Source of the DNA: Planctomycetaceae bacterium | GTDB lineage: Bacteria > Planctomycetota > Planctomycetia > Planctomycetales > Planctomycetaceae | Direction: 5' to 3' | DNA length: 50,177 nucleotides | Assembly: GCA_002724315.1 (NCBI GenBank) | Contig: PBOJ01000080.1 | Coordinates: 1-50,177 of the forward strand | Shown here: in pieces, positions 15,177-25,564 of the stretch | How the letters are laid out: every line of letters starts with the position of its first letter | How positions within the stretch are numbered: the first letter of the stretch is position 1 | Translations under genes and position numbers: made by a program | Notes under the pieces: model-generated | The model's database searches: none | Told to the model about the DNA's origin: nothing | What the model saw: only the letters and a program-made list of their open reading frames with translations

Positions 15177-16949
15177 TCCGTCGGGACGGCCGGGCGTGAT
15201 ACTCTGAAACCCGACCGGAGCGTACAGGTCAACCAGCCCGTCGTTGTTCAGGTCGACATAGGTGGGCCCGTAAGCCCAGCCGACATCCGAGACACCGATC
15301 GTGCGGCCCAGGCGGCGGAAGGTCCCGTCGCCCTGGTTGTGGTACAACTCGCTGCCGGTCACGAAGTCGCGGATCTTGGCGTCGATGCGTCGGTCGTAGG
15401 CATCGGTCCTGAGGTTGGCCACGATTCTCTCGCCGGCTTTCGAATACATGTTGGCGACGTAGGGGTCGGGTCGACCGTCGTTGTCGAAATCGCCGACGGT
15501 GATCCCCATCGAGAATCCGCCGAAGCCGTCGGGCAGGTCGACTTCGCGGAAGGTTCCGTCGCCGTTGTTGACCAGAAAGGCATTCATTCCCAGTTCGCAG
15601 GCGGTCATCATGTCGGGCCAGCCGTCGGAGTTGGCGTCGAACCAGACTGCCGCGAACGTCCAGGCTCCGTTGCCCTTCGCGTTGGACGCCTCGGTGACAT
15701 CCTCGAACTTCCAGTCACCGGTGTTGCGCCACAACTGGTTGCGGTCGATGTCGTTGTCACCCAGCCAGCCGACGTGGCCGGTCATCGGTTGGGGGAGTCC
15801 GACGGCGTAGAGGTCGAGTTTTCCGTCCCGATCGAAATCGACCACGCTGAAGGCGGTACACTGTCCGAGTGTCAGCGACGTGTCGCGTCCGGGTTCGAGC
15901 ACCACGAATTTCCTGCCACCGTCATTTCGGTAGATTGTTTCGCCGATCAACAGGTCCTCGAACCCGTCGTTGTCGAAGTCGGCGAAGACGGCGCGGATGC
16001 CAACGGCCTTGGGATCGATGCCCATTTCAAGCGTGACGTCACTGAAGCGGCCGCCACCCTCGCCCCGGTAGAGCTGGTGACCTGAGACGTCGGTGAGCAG
16101 CAGGTCGAGTCGTCCATCCTGGTTGTAGTCGGACAGGTAGACGCCCCCGGTGATGGTCGGCTTCTGTGGCGACTCGGAGTGATTCCAGGTGTCATGCAGG
16201 CGTCCGACGTCGATGCCGGTTCGCTCGGTGATGTCTTCCATCAATCGTGTTTTGCCAGTGGCGTACTGGGCGCGGAAGGCGGTACACGAGGCCAGCCAAC
16301 CGTCCTCCTCGGGCGTCTTGTCATGGATGCTGGTGATCCGGCAGCGGAACTTGATGACTCGCTCGGCCAGGCCTCCATCGACCCGGTCTCCGGCCAGCCG
16401 CAGCTTGAGGCTGCCTTCCCACGGGCCGTCGAGCTGACCACGAGTGATCGGCTGCATCTGCATCACCTTCCATGTGACCGACGGGGTCTTGTCGAATTCG
16501 CGGCGGTAGGCCAGCAGGGTTTCGACGAACTCGTCTCGGCCGGTGGGCTCGCCCGCCGCTGTGTCTTCCGTCCAGGACCGAAATGTCGCGAAGGGGTACG
16601 TGGTGGATTTGCCCGAGTTGTTGTCAAAGAGACGGCCTTCGAACGACTCCGAGAAGTAGGCCACCAGGGTTTCGCGGTCATCGTCCCGAAGGGCTTCGGC
16701 CAGCAGTGGCAATGCCCGGTCGCCCAGGACGAACCCGCCGAAATGCTCGGCATCCTGCAGGTACTTCAGGTCGGCGTCGGTCAACATCGGCGGTGGTGCC
16801 GGCCGGGCCAGCAACGCGGCGGCGCCCAGTCCCCCGACGAGGATCAGCACACCGATCGCGTACCGACGCCAGTGGCGCCTGCGGGGAGCAGGAGCATCGA
16901 CTGGTGAGTCCGCTGTCGTGGAACTCGCTTCGATGTGCTGCGTGTTCAA
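15174..16949 (-). CDS. CRTAC1-type FG-GAP repeat protein, N-terminal part (up to the in-frame TGA)
   Basis: 591 residues from TTG at 16949, with AGGGA about nine bases upstream; no in-frame ATG gives a sensible protein. A basic stretch (RRRHWRR) and one hydrophobic segment (about 30-50) make it a membrane-anchored or exported protein. Residues 60-260 form a family-specific domain. Six calcium-binding FG-GAP loops follow, for example DYNQDGRLDLL, DFDNDGFEDLL, DFDRDGKLDLY and DLNNDGLVDLY. It ends SITPGRPDG at a TGA, exactly where homologous chains normally continue into the UnbV domain. The divergent DUF485-symporter operon lies across 226 bases. See the recoding entry. Confidence 0.85.
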   Translation of the reverse strand: MNTQHIEASSTTADSPVDAPAPRRRHWRRYAIGVLILVGGLGAAALLARPAPPPMLTDADLKYLQDAEHFGGFVLGDRALPLLAEALRDDDRETLVAYFSESFEGRLFDNNSGKSTTYPFATFRSWTEDTAAGEPTGRDEFVETLLAYRREFDKTPSVTWKVMQMQPITRGQLDGPWEGSLKLRLAGDRVDGGLAERVIKFRCRITSIHDKTPEEDGWLASCTAFRAQYATGKTRLMEDITERTGIDVGRLHDTWNHSESPQKPTITGGVYLSDYNQDGRLDLLLTDVSGHQLYRGEGGGRFSDVTLEMGIDPKAVGIRAVFADFDNDGFEDLLIGETIYRNDGGRKFVVLEPGRDTSLTLGQCTAFSVVDFDRDGKLDLYAVGLPQPMTGHVGWLGDNDIDRNQLWRNTGDWKFEDVTEASNAKGNGAWTFAAVWFDANSDGWPDMMTACELGMNAFLVNNGDGTFREVDLPDGFGGFSMGITVGDFDNDGRPDPYVANMYSKAGERIVANLRTDAYDRRIDAKIRDFVTGSELYHNQGDGTFRRLGRTIGVSDVGWAYGPTYVDLNNDGLVDLYAPVGFQSITPGRPDG

Positions 16950-17012
16950 ACCGGATGGTCCCTGTCACGATCAACAAGACCGCTGCCGAGAAATCCCCGG
17001 GCGGTTGAGTTC

Positions 17013-17042
17013 ATCATAGCCCCGTGGTTTTTCGGCGTGCAA
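17013..17042 (-). promoter_or_regulatory. Possible promoter of the CRTAC1-type gene
   Basis: On the minus strand TTGCAC (17042-17037) and TATGAT (17018-17013) are separated by 18 bases, giving a start near 17006 and a leader of about 57 bases before the TTG at 16949. The -10 hexamer matches TATAAT at five positions; the -35 keeps only TTG. Confidence 0.35.
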
Positions 17043-17175
17043 TCGCCGTCTGCTTCTCTCGGCTGGCAATTCTGGTCATCGTCAGGCAGTGTAGGGATCT
17101 TGATTCTGCTTTTGGCCCGGTCGTGATCCACTCACATCATCCGGGTGCGTGCGTTGCCGGAAGGACACCGATTCG

Positions 17176-17456
17176 ATGTCGACCAATCGAAGCAACCAGC
17201 GGATTGGACTGGTTCTCTTCACATTGTACCTGTTGCTCTACGGGGGATTTGTATTGCTGATGGCCTTTGATGCCGAGCAATTGCAGGTCACAGGGCCGGG
17301 ACAGGTCAATATGGCCGTGTGGTCCGGGTTCAGTCTGATCGTGGTGGCATTGGTGCTGTCGCTTGTTTATGGCTGGGTGTGCCGATCCGACGGCCACGCC
17401 GAGGCCGCAGGTTCAACCCAAGCTCACGACGATGCGGTCAGCCAAGGGGACGGGGC

Positions 17457-17460
<4 letters not shown>
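17176..17460 (+). CDS. yjcH: DUF485 membrane protein (YjcH-like)
   Basis: 94 residues from ATG 17176; an upstream in-frame ATG at 17149 adds nine unlikely residues. Two hydrophobic segments (IGLVLFTLYLLLYGGFVLLMAF and the following MAVWSGFSLIVVALVLSLVYGW region) with a short polar link are the DUF485 pattern. In Escherichia coli YjcH is encoded between acs and actP, and DUF485 genes sit in front of ActP-type symporters in many bacteria. Here the stop codon overlaps the symporter start (ATGA), so they are translationally coupled. It is probably a small accessory subunit of the transporter; its exact role is not known. Confidence 0.9.
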
Positions 17461-19445
<1,985 letters not shown>

Positions 19446-19463
19446 GCTGGTCTGCTTCGATTC

Positions 19464-19492
19464 GACCACCTGGTCCTCTGGACACGGTGGTC
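19464..19492. terminator. Hairpin between convergent genes
   Basis: GACCACC (19464-19470) pairs with GGTGGTC (19486-19492), and an inner GTCC/GGAC (19473-19476/19480-19483) closes a three-base loop. It lies in the 57-base gap between the symporter and VCBS-protein stops, so it could end both transcripts. No T-run follows on either strand, so it is at best a weak or factor-assisted terminator. Confidence 0.4.
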
Positions 19493-19502
19493 CCAACGTC
19501 AC

Positions 19503-21875
19503 CTAGCGGTTGCCACGTTCGACGGATACCGCCGCTGTCAGTCGGATGGTGGGTGGTTTGTTCATCATCAGCGCGGCGTGCGAGTAGAACGGGTAGACGC
19601 TCCATTCGACGCAGGCGATCACGTCAGGGAGTCCGTCTCCGTTGTAGTCGCCGATCCAGGGATGGGGGCCGTGGTTGGTGATGCGTATCGAACGGCCGTA
19701 GCACTTCATGGTCTTCGGCGGGCCGAACAGCGGGGCCGTGCGGGTGCCGACGTTCTCGAGCAGGTACATGCTGCCCCCTTCCAGCGTACCGTGGTGGGAG
19801 CCGCCGGTGCTGTAGACCAGGTCGACGAGTCCGTCTCGGTTCCAGTCGACCGGCCGGAACGACTCGCTCCAGGTGGCCTGTCGCTTAGCCACCTGGCCGG
19901 TGAGTTCGCGGCCATCCTTGAGCTTCACGACCGAGTGTCGCTTGAGTTTCAGGTTTCCGCGGTTGTCGCGGTACTGGACGAACAGCGCGGCCCGCAAGAC
20001 CGATCCCTCGCAGGTGACGAAGTCCAGCAGGTTGTCGCCGTTGAAGTCGGCTACCGCGGCACCGGTTCGCCACATGAATGGCCGCTTGGGTTCATAGGGG
20101 TAGGCGCCGTTGTTGGACTGGCGGGAGGCGGCACGGGTTGCCGAGAGCGTCTTGAGTTCCGGAGAGTCGGGGAACCCGTCGCAGAGAACCTGGCGTCGTG
20201 GTCCGAAGCGGGGCGCGGTGCCACGGTCGGCGATGTTGGGGAACCAGAAGATCCGGTTGGTCTCGTTGGGACAGAACAGGTCCCGGCGGCCGTCGCCGTC
20301 CCAGTCGACCAGTACCGGGTAGGGATAACCCATGTTGTGGCCGTTGAGGGGTGGGCCGAGAAGGGGATTTCGGAGCAGGCGGATGGGTTTCCCGTCGGCA
20401 AGGATCCGGCGAGGGTTCTCGTAGCGGGGCCGGGCGTCGGTGCCCGAATTGATCACGATCTGGGGCCAGCCGTAGCCACCGCCGACCAACAGGTCCTGGT
20501 CCCCGTCGTTCTCCCAGTCGCACAACGATGGCCAGGCCTGGTCAGACAGTGACAGCACCGCGTCGGGAGACTCGGCCCGTCCCACGCGTTCGAAGCGAGG
20601 TGACGCGGGGGACCGACCGTCATCTTTGGTTCGCGGTTTGGCCTGTCGGTAGATGGCCAGGTGCTGGAAGGCATTGTGCTGGATGACCAGTGCGGTCCGG
20701 CCGTTGACCTGTGAGACCGAGGCCATCGTGACGTCCGATTCGGTCACCCCGTCGACTGGCACGGGGTCGGCGAACTTGAGTCCGTCAGCTCCCAGGCGTC
20801 GCCGCCAGACCAGCCGGCCACCCGCCAGGTCTTCGGTGGAGGAGGTGCGTTGGAGGACATCCAGTCGTCCGTCGTGATCGAGATCGGCGAAGGTGCAGTT
20901 TTCTTGGAGTCCGTGCGAGACCGGAGGGTCCAGCTTCAGAGGCCAGCCGGTGGGGGAGACGTTCTTCATCCACTGGCGACCGAAGACGAGGTCCAGGTCG
21001 CCGTCGCCGTCGAGGTCGGCGGCCTGGCAGGTGAAGGTGCGCGGTGCCGACAGCGAGAGGTCGCCGGCAAAGATCGGGGCACCGCCCGGCTGCCGACGGG
21101 ATGTTCCCAGCAGGATCCGGGCCTTCCTCGTGGAGGCGTTGAGGTAGAGCAGGTCAAGTTGGCCGTCGGCGTTGAAGTCGACACAGTCGACGGAACTGTA
21201 GGCGGAATCCATGTCCAGGATGGACTCGGGAGACTTCGGCTCGAAATATCTCAGACGCTGAAGGTTGCCGAACTGGGTGGGTTGTGCGGGGTCGATCGAG
21301 GGGTAGAGGATCGGCGAGGCCCAGGGATCACCGTCGCGGTAGGCGTAGTTCCAACTGCCCACCAGGTCCGGACGCCCGTCGCCGGTCAGGTCGTGCAGTT
21401 CCGCCTGGAAGAAGGCCGTGATCGGGCGACGAGGTCCGGCGTTGTATCGCAGCAGGTCCCCCACGCCGATGGCCGGGACATGGCCTTGCGGACGCAGTCG
21501 GGTGCGGGTGTCGGTGGTGCGGAACCGGATACTCCACGCCGTATGCCCGGGATCGGCGATCACCCACTCAATGCGACCTCGGTCCGAATAGGCAAAGTCC
21601 TCGGTACGCGCCGACGGCACCATCCGGCCGGTGGCCCGATTGATGACACGGATCGAATTGGCATCAAGGATCCCGCCGTGGCTGCCCCGGCGGATCTGCT
21701 CGGCAAAGTCGATCGTCACCGACATCGGCGTGTGCGGGAATGTCAGTTTCGAGGTGACCTTGAGCCCAATGGTCAATTCGGCCGCGGATCCCCGCATCGC
21801 ACCGAACCAGAGAACCAGCGAGACACAGGCCAAGGTGCAGGCCGGTCGGCGAAACAGGAGAGGGGACATCTTCAT
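19503..21875 (-). CDS. Secreted FG-GAP/VCBS repeat protein
   Basis: 790 residues. The signal peptide runs from MKMSPLLFRRPACTLACVSLVLWFG to about residue 32 (GSAAE). An all-beta N-terminal domain of about 120 residues precedes at least nine calcium-loop repeats, such as DLTGDGRPDLV, DFNADGQLDLL, DLDGDGDLDLVFG, DLDHDGRLDVL, DWDGDGRRDLF, DFNGDNLLDFV, DWNRDGLVDLV and DYNGDGLPDVI. Such repeats fold into a beta-propeller, as in integrin alpha chains. The protein is expected at the cell surface or outside, in binding or as a scaffold; no catalytic motif is seen. It faces the symporter gene tail to tail and is divergent from the small lipoprotein gene. Confidence 0.92.
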   Translation of the reverse strand: MKMSPLLFRRPACTLACVSLVLWFGAMRGSAAELTIGLKVTSKLTFPHTPMSVTIDFAEQIRRGSHGGILDANSIRVINRATGRMVPSARTEDFAYSDRGRIEWVIADPGHTAWSIRFRTTDTRTRLRPQGHVPAIGVGDLLRYNAGPRRPITAFFQAELHDLTGDGRPDLVGSWNYAYRDGDPWASPILYPSIDPAQPTQFGNLQRLRYFEPKSPESILDMDSAYSSVDCVDFNADGQLDLLYLNASTRKARILLGTSRRQPGGAPIFAGDLSLSAPRTFTCQAADLDGDGDLDLVFGRQWMKNVSPTGWPLKLDPPVSHGLQENCTFADLDHDGRLDVLQRTSSTEDLAGGRLVWRRRLGADGLKFADPVPVDGVTESDVTMASVSQVNGRTALVIQHNAFQHLAIYRQAKPRTKDDGRSPASPRFERVGRAESPDAVLSLSDQAWPSLCDWENDGDQDLLVGGGYGWPQIVINSGTDARPRYENPRRILADGKPIRLLRNPLLGPPLNGHNMGYPYPVLVDWDGDGRRDLFCPNETNRIFWFPNIADRGTAPRFGPRRQVLCDGFPDSPELKTLSATRAASRQSNNGAYPYEPKRPFMWRTGAAVADFNGDNLLDFVTCEGSVLRAALFVQYRDNRGNLKLKRHSVVKLKDGRELTGQVAKRQATWSESFRPVDWNRDGLVDLVYSTGGSHHGTLEGGSMYLLENVGTRTAPLFGPPKTMKCYGRSIRITNHGPHPWIGDYNGDGLPDVIACVEWSVYPFYSHAALMMNKPPTIRLTAAVSVERGNR

Positions 21876-21976
21876 CGAATCAGCCTTTTCTCGTCTTGAC
21901 CACTCAACCGTAGCATCATTACAAGTCCGTTTCGCCGGTGTCGACCATCGGCAATCAGCTTAGAGCGAGGACCGAG

Positions 21977-22354
21977 ATGAACCGCGGGCCGGTTATGCTG
22001 TCGTTGGCTTTGGTTGTGACTGTCGTCGGCCTTTCGGGTTGCCAGTCGGCTCGGTATGTCCTTCGTGAAAGTGACCGAGGCATCGTGGCAATACCGGCCA
22101 ATACGAACATCTGGCCCTGGAAGCATCGTGATGATGCCGAGAAGCTGATGAAACAGCACTTCCCGGAAGGTTATCAGATTGACCGTGAAGTTGAGGAAGT
22201 GGTCGGCAAGACGACCACCTCGGGCGAAGACACCGACGGCCAGACCGTTCAACTGGCCGAGGGATTGGTGACGCTTGATACCGGCCAACGCCGCAGCACG
22301 TCGACGACGACCGACGTGACCGAGTACCGCATCGAATACAGTCGGGACGAATAG
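21977..22354 (+). CDS. Small lipoprotein of unknown function
   Basis: 125 residues from ATG 21977. The lipoprotein signal is clear: MNRGPVMLSLALVVTVVGLSGC with lipobox LSGC, giving a lipidated cysteine at residue 22. The in-frame ATG at 21938 would put extra polar residues in front of the signal and is rejected. The mature 104 residues are charged and rich in threonine and aspartate near the end (TTTSGEDTDG, STSTTTDVTEYRIEYSRDE), with no cysteine after the lipobox. I do not recognise the family. A sialidase-like gene starts 58 bases downstream on the same strand. Confidence 0.82.
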   Translation: MNRGPVMLSLALVVTVVGLSGCQSARYVLRESDRGIVAIPANTNIWPWKHRDDAEKLMKQHFPEGYQIDREVEEVVGKTTTSGEDTDGQTVQLAEGLVTLDTGQRRSTSTTTDVTEYRIEYSRDE

Positions 22355-22412
22355 CGGCTCGGGGCCCGGTTTGCGATGATGGCGTGCACCTCGTGTCTGC
22401 CAGGTTCACCGC

Positions 22413-23516
22413 ATGTCCCGCCTGTTCGTGATCTTGACTGCCTGCTGCCTCGTGTCGGGCGGTGTTTGCCGTTCGGCCGATCCCGTCGTGGCGCACGAGT
22501 TCGTTTACAGGAAGGCCGCGTTCGAACAATGTCATGCTTCGACGATTGCCGAAGCGACTGACGGCACCCTGGTTACGGCCTGGTTTGGAGGCACACGCGA
22601 AGGCCGCAAGGACGTCTCGATCTGGGTCTCCCGTCGCGGCCGTGACGGATGGACTGACCCGGTGAAGGTGGCTGATGGAGTGCAGTCGAAGACCGAGCGA
22701 TTTCCCTGTTGGAATCCGGTGCTGTTCCAGCCGCGAACCGGTCCGCTGATGCTGTTCTTCAAGGTCGGGCCCAGCCCCCGGGCCTGGTGGGGCGAGTGGA
22801 TGATCTCGGACGATTCCGGACGCACCTGGAAGAACCGTCGACGGTTGCCGAAAAAGGGCATCGGTCCGGTCAAGAACAAGCCGATCCAGTTGGCCGACGG
22901 TGCGATCTGGTGCGGGTCGAGTTCCGAGCACGACGGTTGGCGGGTGCACCTGGAAGTCACCCGCGACGCCGGACGGACGTGGAAGACGCTGGGTCCCTTC
23001 TGTGACGGCAAGAAGATTGGGGCGATCCAGCCCAGCTTGCTGATTCACGACAAGGGCCGCCGCTGGCAGATGCTCTGCCGCAATCGTGATGGCCAGGGCG
23101 ACGTGTGGCAGAGTTGGAGTGAAGACGAAGGGAGGACGTGGAGCCGGTTCGAACCGACCGGTTTGCCCAATCCCAACGCGGGCACCGATGCGTTGACGCT
23201 CCGCGATGGCCGGCAACTGCTCGTCTACAACCACACCAATCGTCGCGGTCCTTTCCCCAGCGGTCGGAACATGCTCAACATCGCCACCAGCAGCAACGGC
23301 CGCGACTGGAACGCTTCGCTGCTGCTCGAACGCGACAAGGGTGAGTACTCGTACCCGGCCGTGATCCAGGATCGGGCCGGACGGGTGCACGTCACCTACA
23401 CGTGGCGACGACAGCGGGTCCGCCACGTGGTGATCGATCCCCGACGACTTGAAGGGCGACCGATCCGAGATCGCCGGTGGCCTGGCGGGGTCGAGAGGCT
23501 GACCGTCGGCCGCTAA
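22413..23516 (+). CDS. Secreted sialidase-like (BNR/Asp-box) protein
   Basis: 367 residues with a signal peptide ending near SADP (residues 1-24). Three Asp-boxes are visible, SDDSGRTW, TRDAGRTW and SEDEGRTW, spaced as in six-bladed sialidase propellers. The opening AFEQCHASTIAEATDGTLVTAWFGGTREGRKD matches the BNR_2-type (exo-alpha-sialidase-like) group common in planctomycetes. Many members lack proven sialidase activity, so glycan hydrolysis is possible but not shown. It probably shares a transcript with the lipoprotein upstream. Its stop overlaps the convergent CocE-family stop by four bases. Confidence 0.88.
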   Translation: MSRLFVILTACCLVSGGVCRSADPVVAHEFVYRKAAFEQCHASTIAEATDGTLVTAWFGGTREGRKDVSIWVSRRGRDGWTDPVKVADGVQSKTERFPCWNPVLFQPRTGPLMLFFKVGPSPRAWWGEWMISDDSGRTWKNRRRLPKKGIGPVKNKPIQLADGAIWCGSSSEHDGWRVHLEVTRDAGRTWKTLGPFCDGKKIGAIQPSLLIHDKGRRWQMLCRNRDGQGDVWQSWSEDEGRTWSRFEPTGLPNPNAGTDALTLRDGRQLLVYNHTNRRGPFPSGRNMLNIATSSNGRDWNASLLLERDKGEYSYPAVIQDRAGRVHVTYTWRRQRVRHVVIDPRRLEGRPIRDRRWPGGVERLTVGR

Positions 23517-25432
23517 TCTCCGGAAGGGATGATTGGCAGGATGATCTGGGAACTGCGTTCGGAGTCGTGAAACACCGTGTTGTCGGCGGCAGCGCGGAGC
23601 CGGTCGCGACCGATCGGTTCTCCGGTGTTCGGGTTGACGTCGAACCGTGGGAAGTTGCTGCTGGAAATATCCAGTCGCAGGCGATGTCCGCGGGCGAACA
23701 GGTTGCTGGTCGGATAGAGCGTGATCGTCACCTGGTCGATCTCGCCCGGGGGCAGGAAATCCGCTGCCTCGGGGCCCTTGCGGTATCTCAGTCGCATGAT
23801 CGAATCGCTGAGATTCAGGGCGTAACCTCGGGGATACCAGCGGCTGGGCGGGTAAACGTCAATCAGCTTGGCCGTGAAGTCGGTGTCGACGGCCGACGAC
23901 TTGACCCAGAGCTTGACCTCGATCGGTCCGGTCACTTCGAGATCGTGCTCGAGTGGGTCGGTCTGAAAGACCAGGACGTCGGGTCGGGAACCCAGTGGAA
24001 GGAAAGGCGGGGAACAGCCGTGAAGGCCCTCGTGTTCGACCTGGTCGAATCCGCCGGGTTCGAGGATCTGGCGGACGCGACTGTCTCGGGACGCCGAGGC
24101 CGAGTCGGCGATGCCGCTGGGCAACGGACCCAGTTCGGCCAGCGACGAGATGTTGCCGCCGTTGGAAGGAACCGGGTTGGAGGGATCGAACCGGTAGGTT
24201 GTTGAGGAATCGGGCTCATCGGCCGCGTCGGCCGAGAGTCGGCCATCGGCGTGCAGGTAGAACGGGGTGAACTGTGTCCGGGCCAGTGGCCATTCCTGTT
24301 CGTCGCGCCATCGACCCCCGTGCTGAAGCCGTCCCCCGATCGAGCGTTCGCCGGAGCCACCGCCCATGATGAAGATCTTGACCGGAGCCTCTCCGTCGCT
24401 CGGTTCGCTGCCGTCTTGCCGAACATAGCGTTCGAACCAGTCGAAATGTACGGCACGGAAACTGTCGAGTGCGGCGTCTGGACCGAAATCGACATCTCCG
24501 GCGTAGGTCAGTTCCGGCTTGACCGAGCCATGGGTCCAGGGGCCGACCAGCAGTCGGACGCGCCGCCCCCGTTCGGACAGTCCGATGTAGTTGTCGAAAG
24601 TGGCACGGGTGTAGGAGTCGTACCATCCGCCGACGATCAACGTGGCTGCGTCGGGGAAGTTGTCCCAGTGCTCGCGGGGGCAGACGCTGGGGTGTTTCCA
24701 GTATTCGTCCCGGTCGGAGTGTGTGAGGATCTCCAGGGCCCATTTCTCGTAGGCCGGTACCAGCGCCAGTTGAGTCTGGCCCTCGCGGATCGGCATGCGG
24801 GTCAGCCACTCGTGAAAGGCCGCGGCGCCCAGGTTCAGGGCCGGGTCAACCCACGGGTCCTGCTTCAGACGGGATTGGGTGTTGGTGGCCGAGTGCCAGA
24901 AAGCCCAGGCGATGAACCGCAGTTCCATCGCCCCTCCTTGCCGGACAGTGCACTGGTGAGCATCGGCCCCACTCATGTTCGGGACCATTGCCACCAGGTT
25001 CTTCGGCCCCAGCGCGGCCATCGCCGTTTGTGTCCAGCCCATCCACGATGTGCCCCAGGTCCCGACCCGGCCATTGGACCATGGCTGCTGGTCGATCCAC
25101 TCGAGCGTATCGAATCCGTCCTCGGCCTCGGGGAACAGGAAATTGACGTCTCCGCCGGATTCGTAGCAGCCGCGGCAGTCCTGGATCACGCAGACATAGC
25201 CCCGCTGGGCGAACCAGCGGTTGTAGCCCATCGTCGCCTCGACTTCGTCCTTGTTGTACGGGGTTCGCAGCAACAGGACAGGAGATGGTTCGGTGACCGG
25301 CTGCCCGTCCCTGGCGGGGTGGAAGATGTCAGTGGCCAGCGTCACCCCGTCCCGCACCGTCACCGGTACGTTGCGCTCGACAATCACCTCGAATTCGGGT
25401 CGGGGCGGGACGACATGCAGGGGATCGGTCAT
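23513..25432 (-). CDS. CocE/NonD family hydrolase (X-Pro dipeptidyl-peptidase fold)
   Basis: 639 residues. The alpha/beta-hydrolase triad can be placed: nucleophile Ser in GTSWMGW (about residue 149; family GxSYxG), Asp in VGGWYDSYTRATFDNY and His in LVGPWTHGSVKP. The N-terminal VPVTVRDGVTLATDIFHPA and the RTPYNKD and QDCRGCYESGG segments are typical of peptidase family S15/CocE. The C-terminal third is the jelly-roll domain (GPIEVKLWVKSSAVDTDFTAKL). Known relatives cleave X-Pro dipeptides, cocaine or acyl esters. There is no signal peptide, so it is probably cytoplasmic. It is divergent from the ceramidase-like gene across 132 bases. Confidence 0.93.
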   Translation of the reverse strand: MTDPLHVVPPRPEFEVIVERNVPVTVRDGVTLATDIFHPARDGQPVTEPSPVLLLRTPYNKDEVEATMGYNRWFAQRGYVCVIQDCRGCYESGGDVNFLFPEAEDGFDTLEWIDQQPWSNGRVGTWGTSWMGWTQTAMAALGPKNLVAMVPNMSGADAHQCTVRQGGAMELRFIAWAFWHSATNTQSRLKQDPWVDPALNLGAAAFHEWLTRMPIREGQTQLALVPAYEKWALEILTHSDRDEYWKHPSVCPREHWDNFPDAATLIVGGWYDSYTRATFDNYIGLSERGRRVRLLVGPWTHGSVKPELTYAGDVDFGPDAALDSFRAVHFDWFERYVRQDGSEPSDGEAPVKIFIMGGGSGERSIGGRLQHGGRWRDEQEWPLARTQFTPFYLHADGRLSADAADEPDSSTTYRFDPSNPVPSNGGNISSLAELGPLPSGIADSASASRDSRVRQILEPGGFDQVEHEGLHGCSPPFLPLGSRPDVLVFQTDPLEHDLEVTGPIEVKLWVKSSAVDTDFTAKLIDVYPPSRWYPRGYALNLSDSIMRLRYRKGPEAADFLPPGEIDQVTITLYPTSNLFARGHRLRLDISSSNFPRFDVNPNTGEPIGRDRLRAAADNTVFHDSERSSQIILPIIPSGD

Positions 25433-25490
25433 GACAGGAGTCCGGTTCCGGGAAACGAATCGTCGTGATGGGAGATTCTGTCACATCGAT

Positions 25491-25499
25491 TGATACAAT
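25491..25499 (+). promoter_or_regulatory. Possible extended -10 promoter of the ceramidase-like gene
   Basis: TGATACAAT matches the extended -10 form TGnTATAAT with one difference. Transcription would start near 25506 with a leader of about 59 bases before ATG 25565. No good -35 hexamer lies 16-18 bases upstream, as is usual for extended -10 promoters. Confidence 0.35.
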
Positions 25500-25564
25500 G
25501 TCACGCCGCCGAGTGATCGGCCGGATCGGATGACACCAGGACTCAGAATCGGAGTGGACACCTG

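Larger units (their letters stand above)
14529..16949 (-). other. Full CRTAC1-type reading frame with in-frame TGA (possible selenocysteine, residue 592)
   Basis: Reading straight through the TGA gives 806 residues with a complete architecture: anchor, FG-GAP repeats and ASPIC/UnbV domain. Across the site the protein would read PDG-U-RCVWLAAVTQPF, placing the TGA residue two positions before a cysteine (U-x-C). Three explanations fit: selenocysteine insertion, favoured by the hairpin just downstream; stop-codon readthrough, since TGA followed by C is a leaky context; or a nonsense mutation or sequencing error. The conserved downstream domain shows no other damage, which argues against an old pseudogene. 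Confidence 0.55.

Noticed and set aside
21993..23426. 477-codon minus-strand open frame opposite the sialidase-like and lipoprotein genes
   Set aside because: Shadow frame; the plus strand carries a signal peptide and Asp-boxes.
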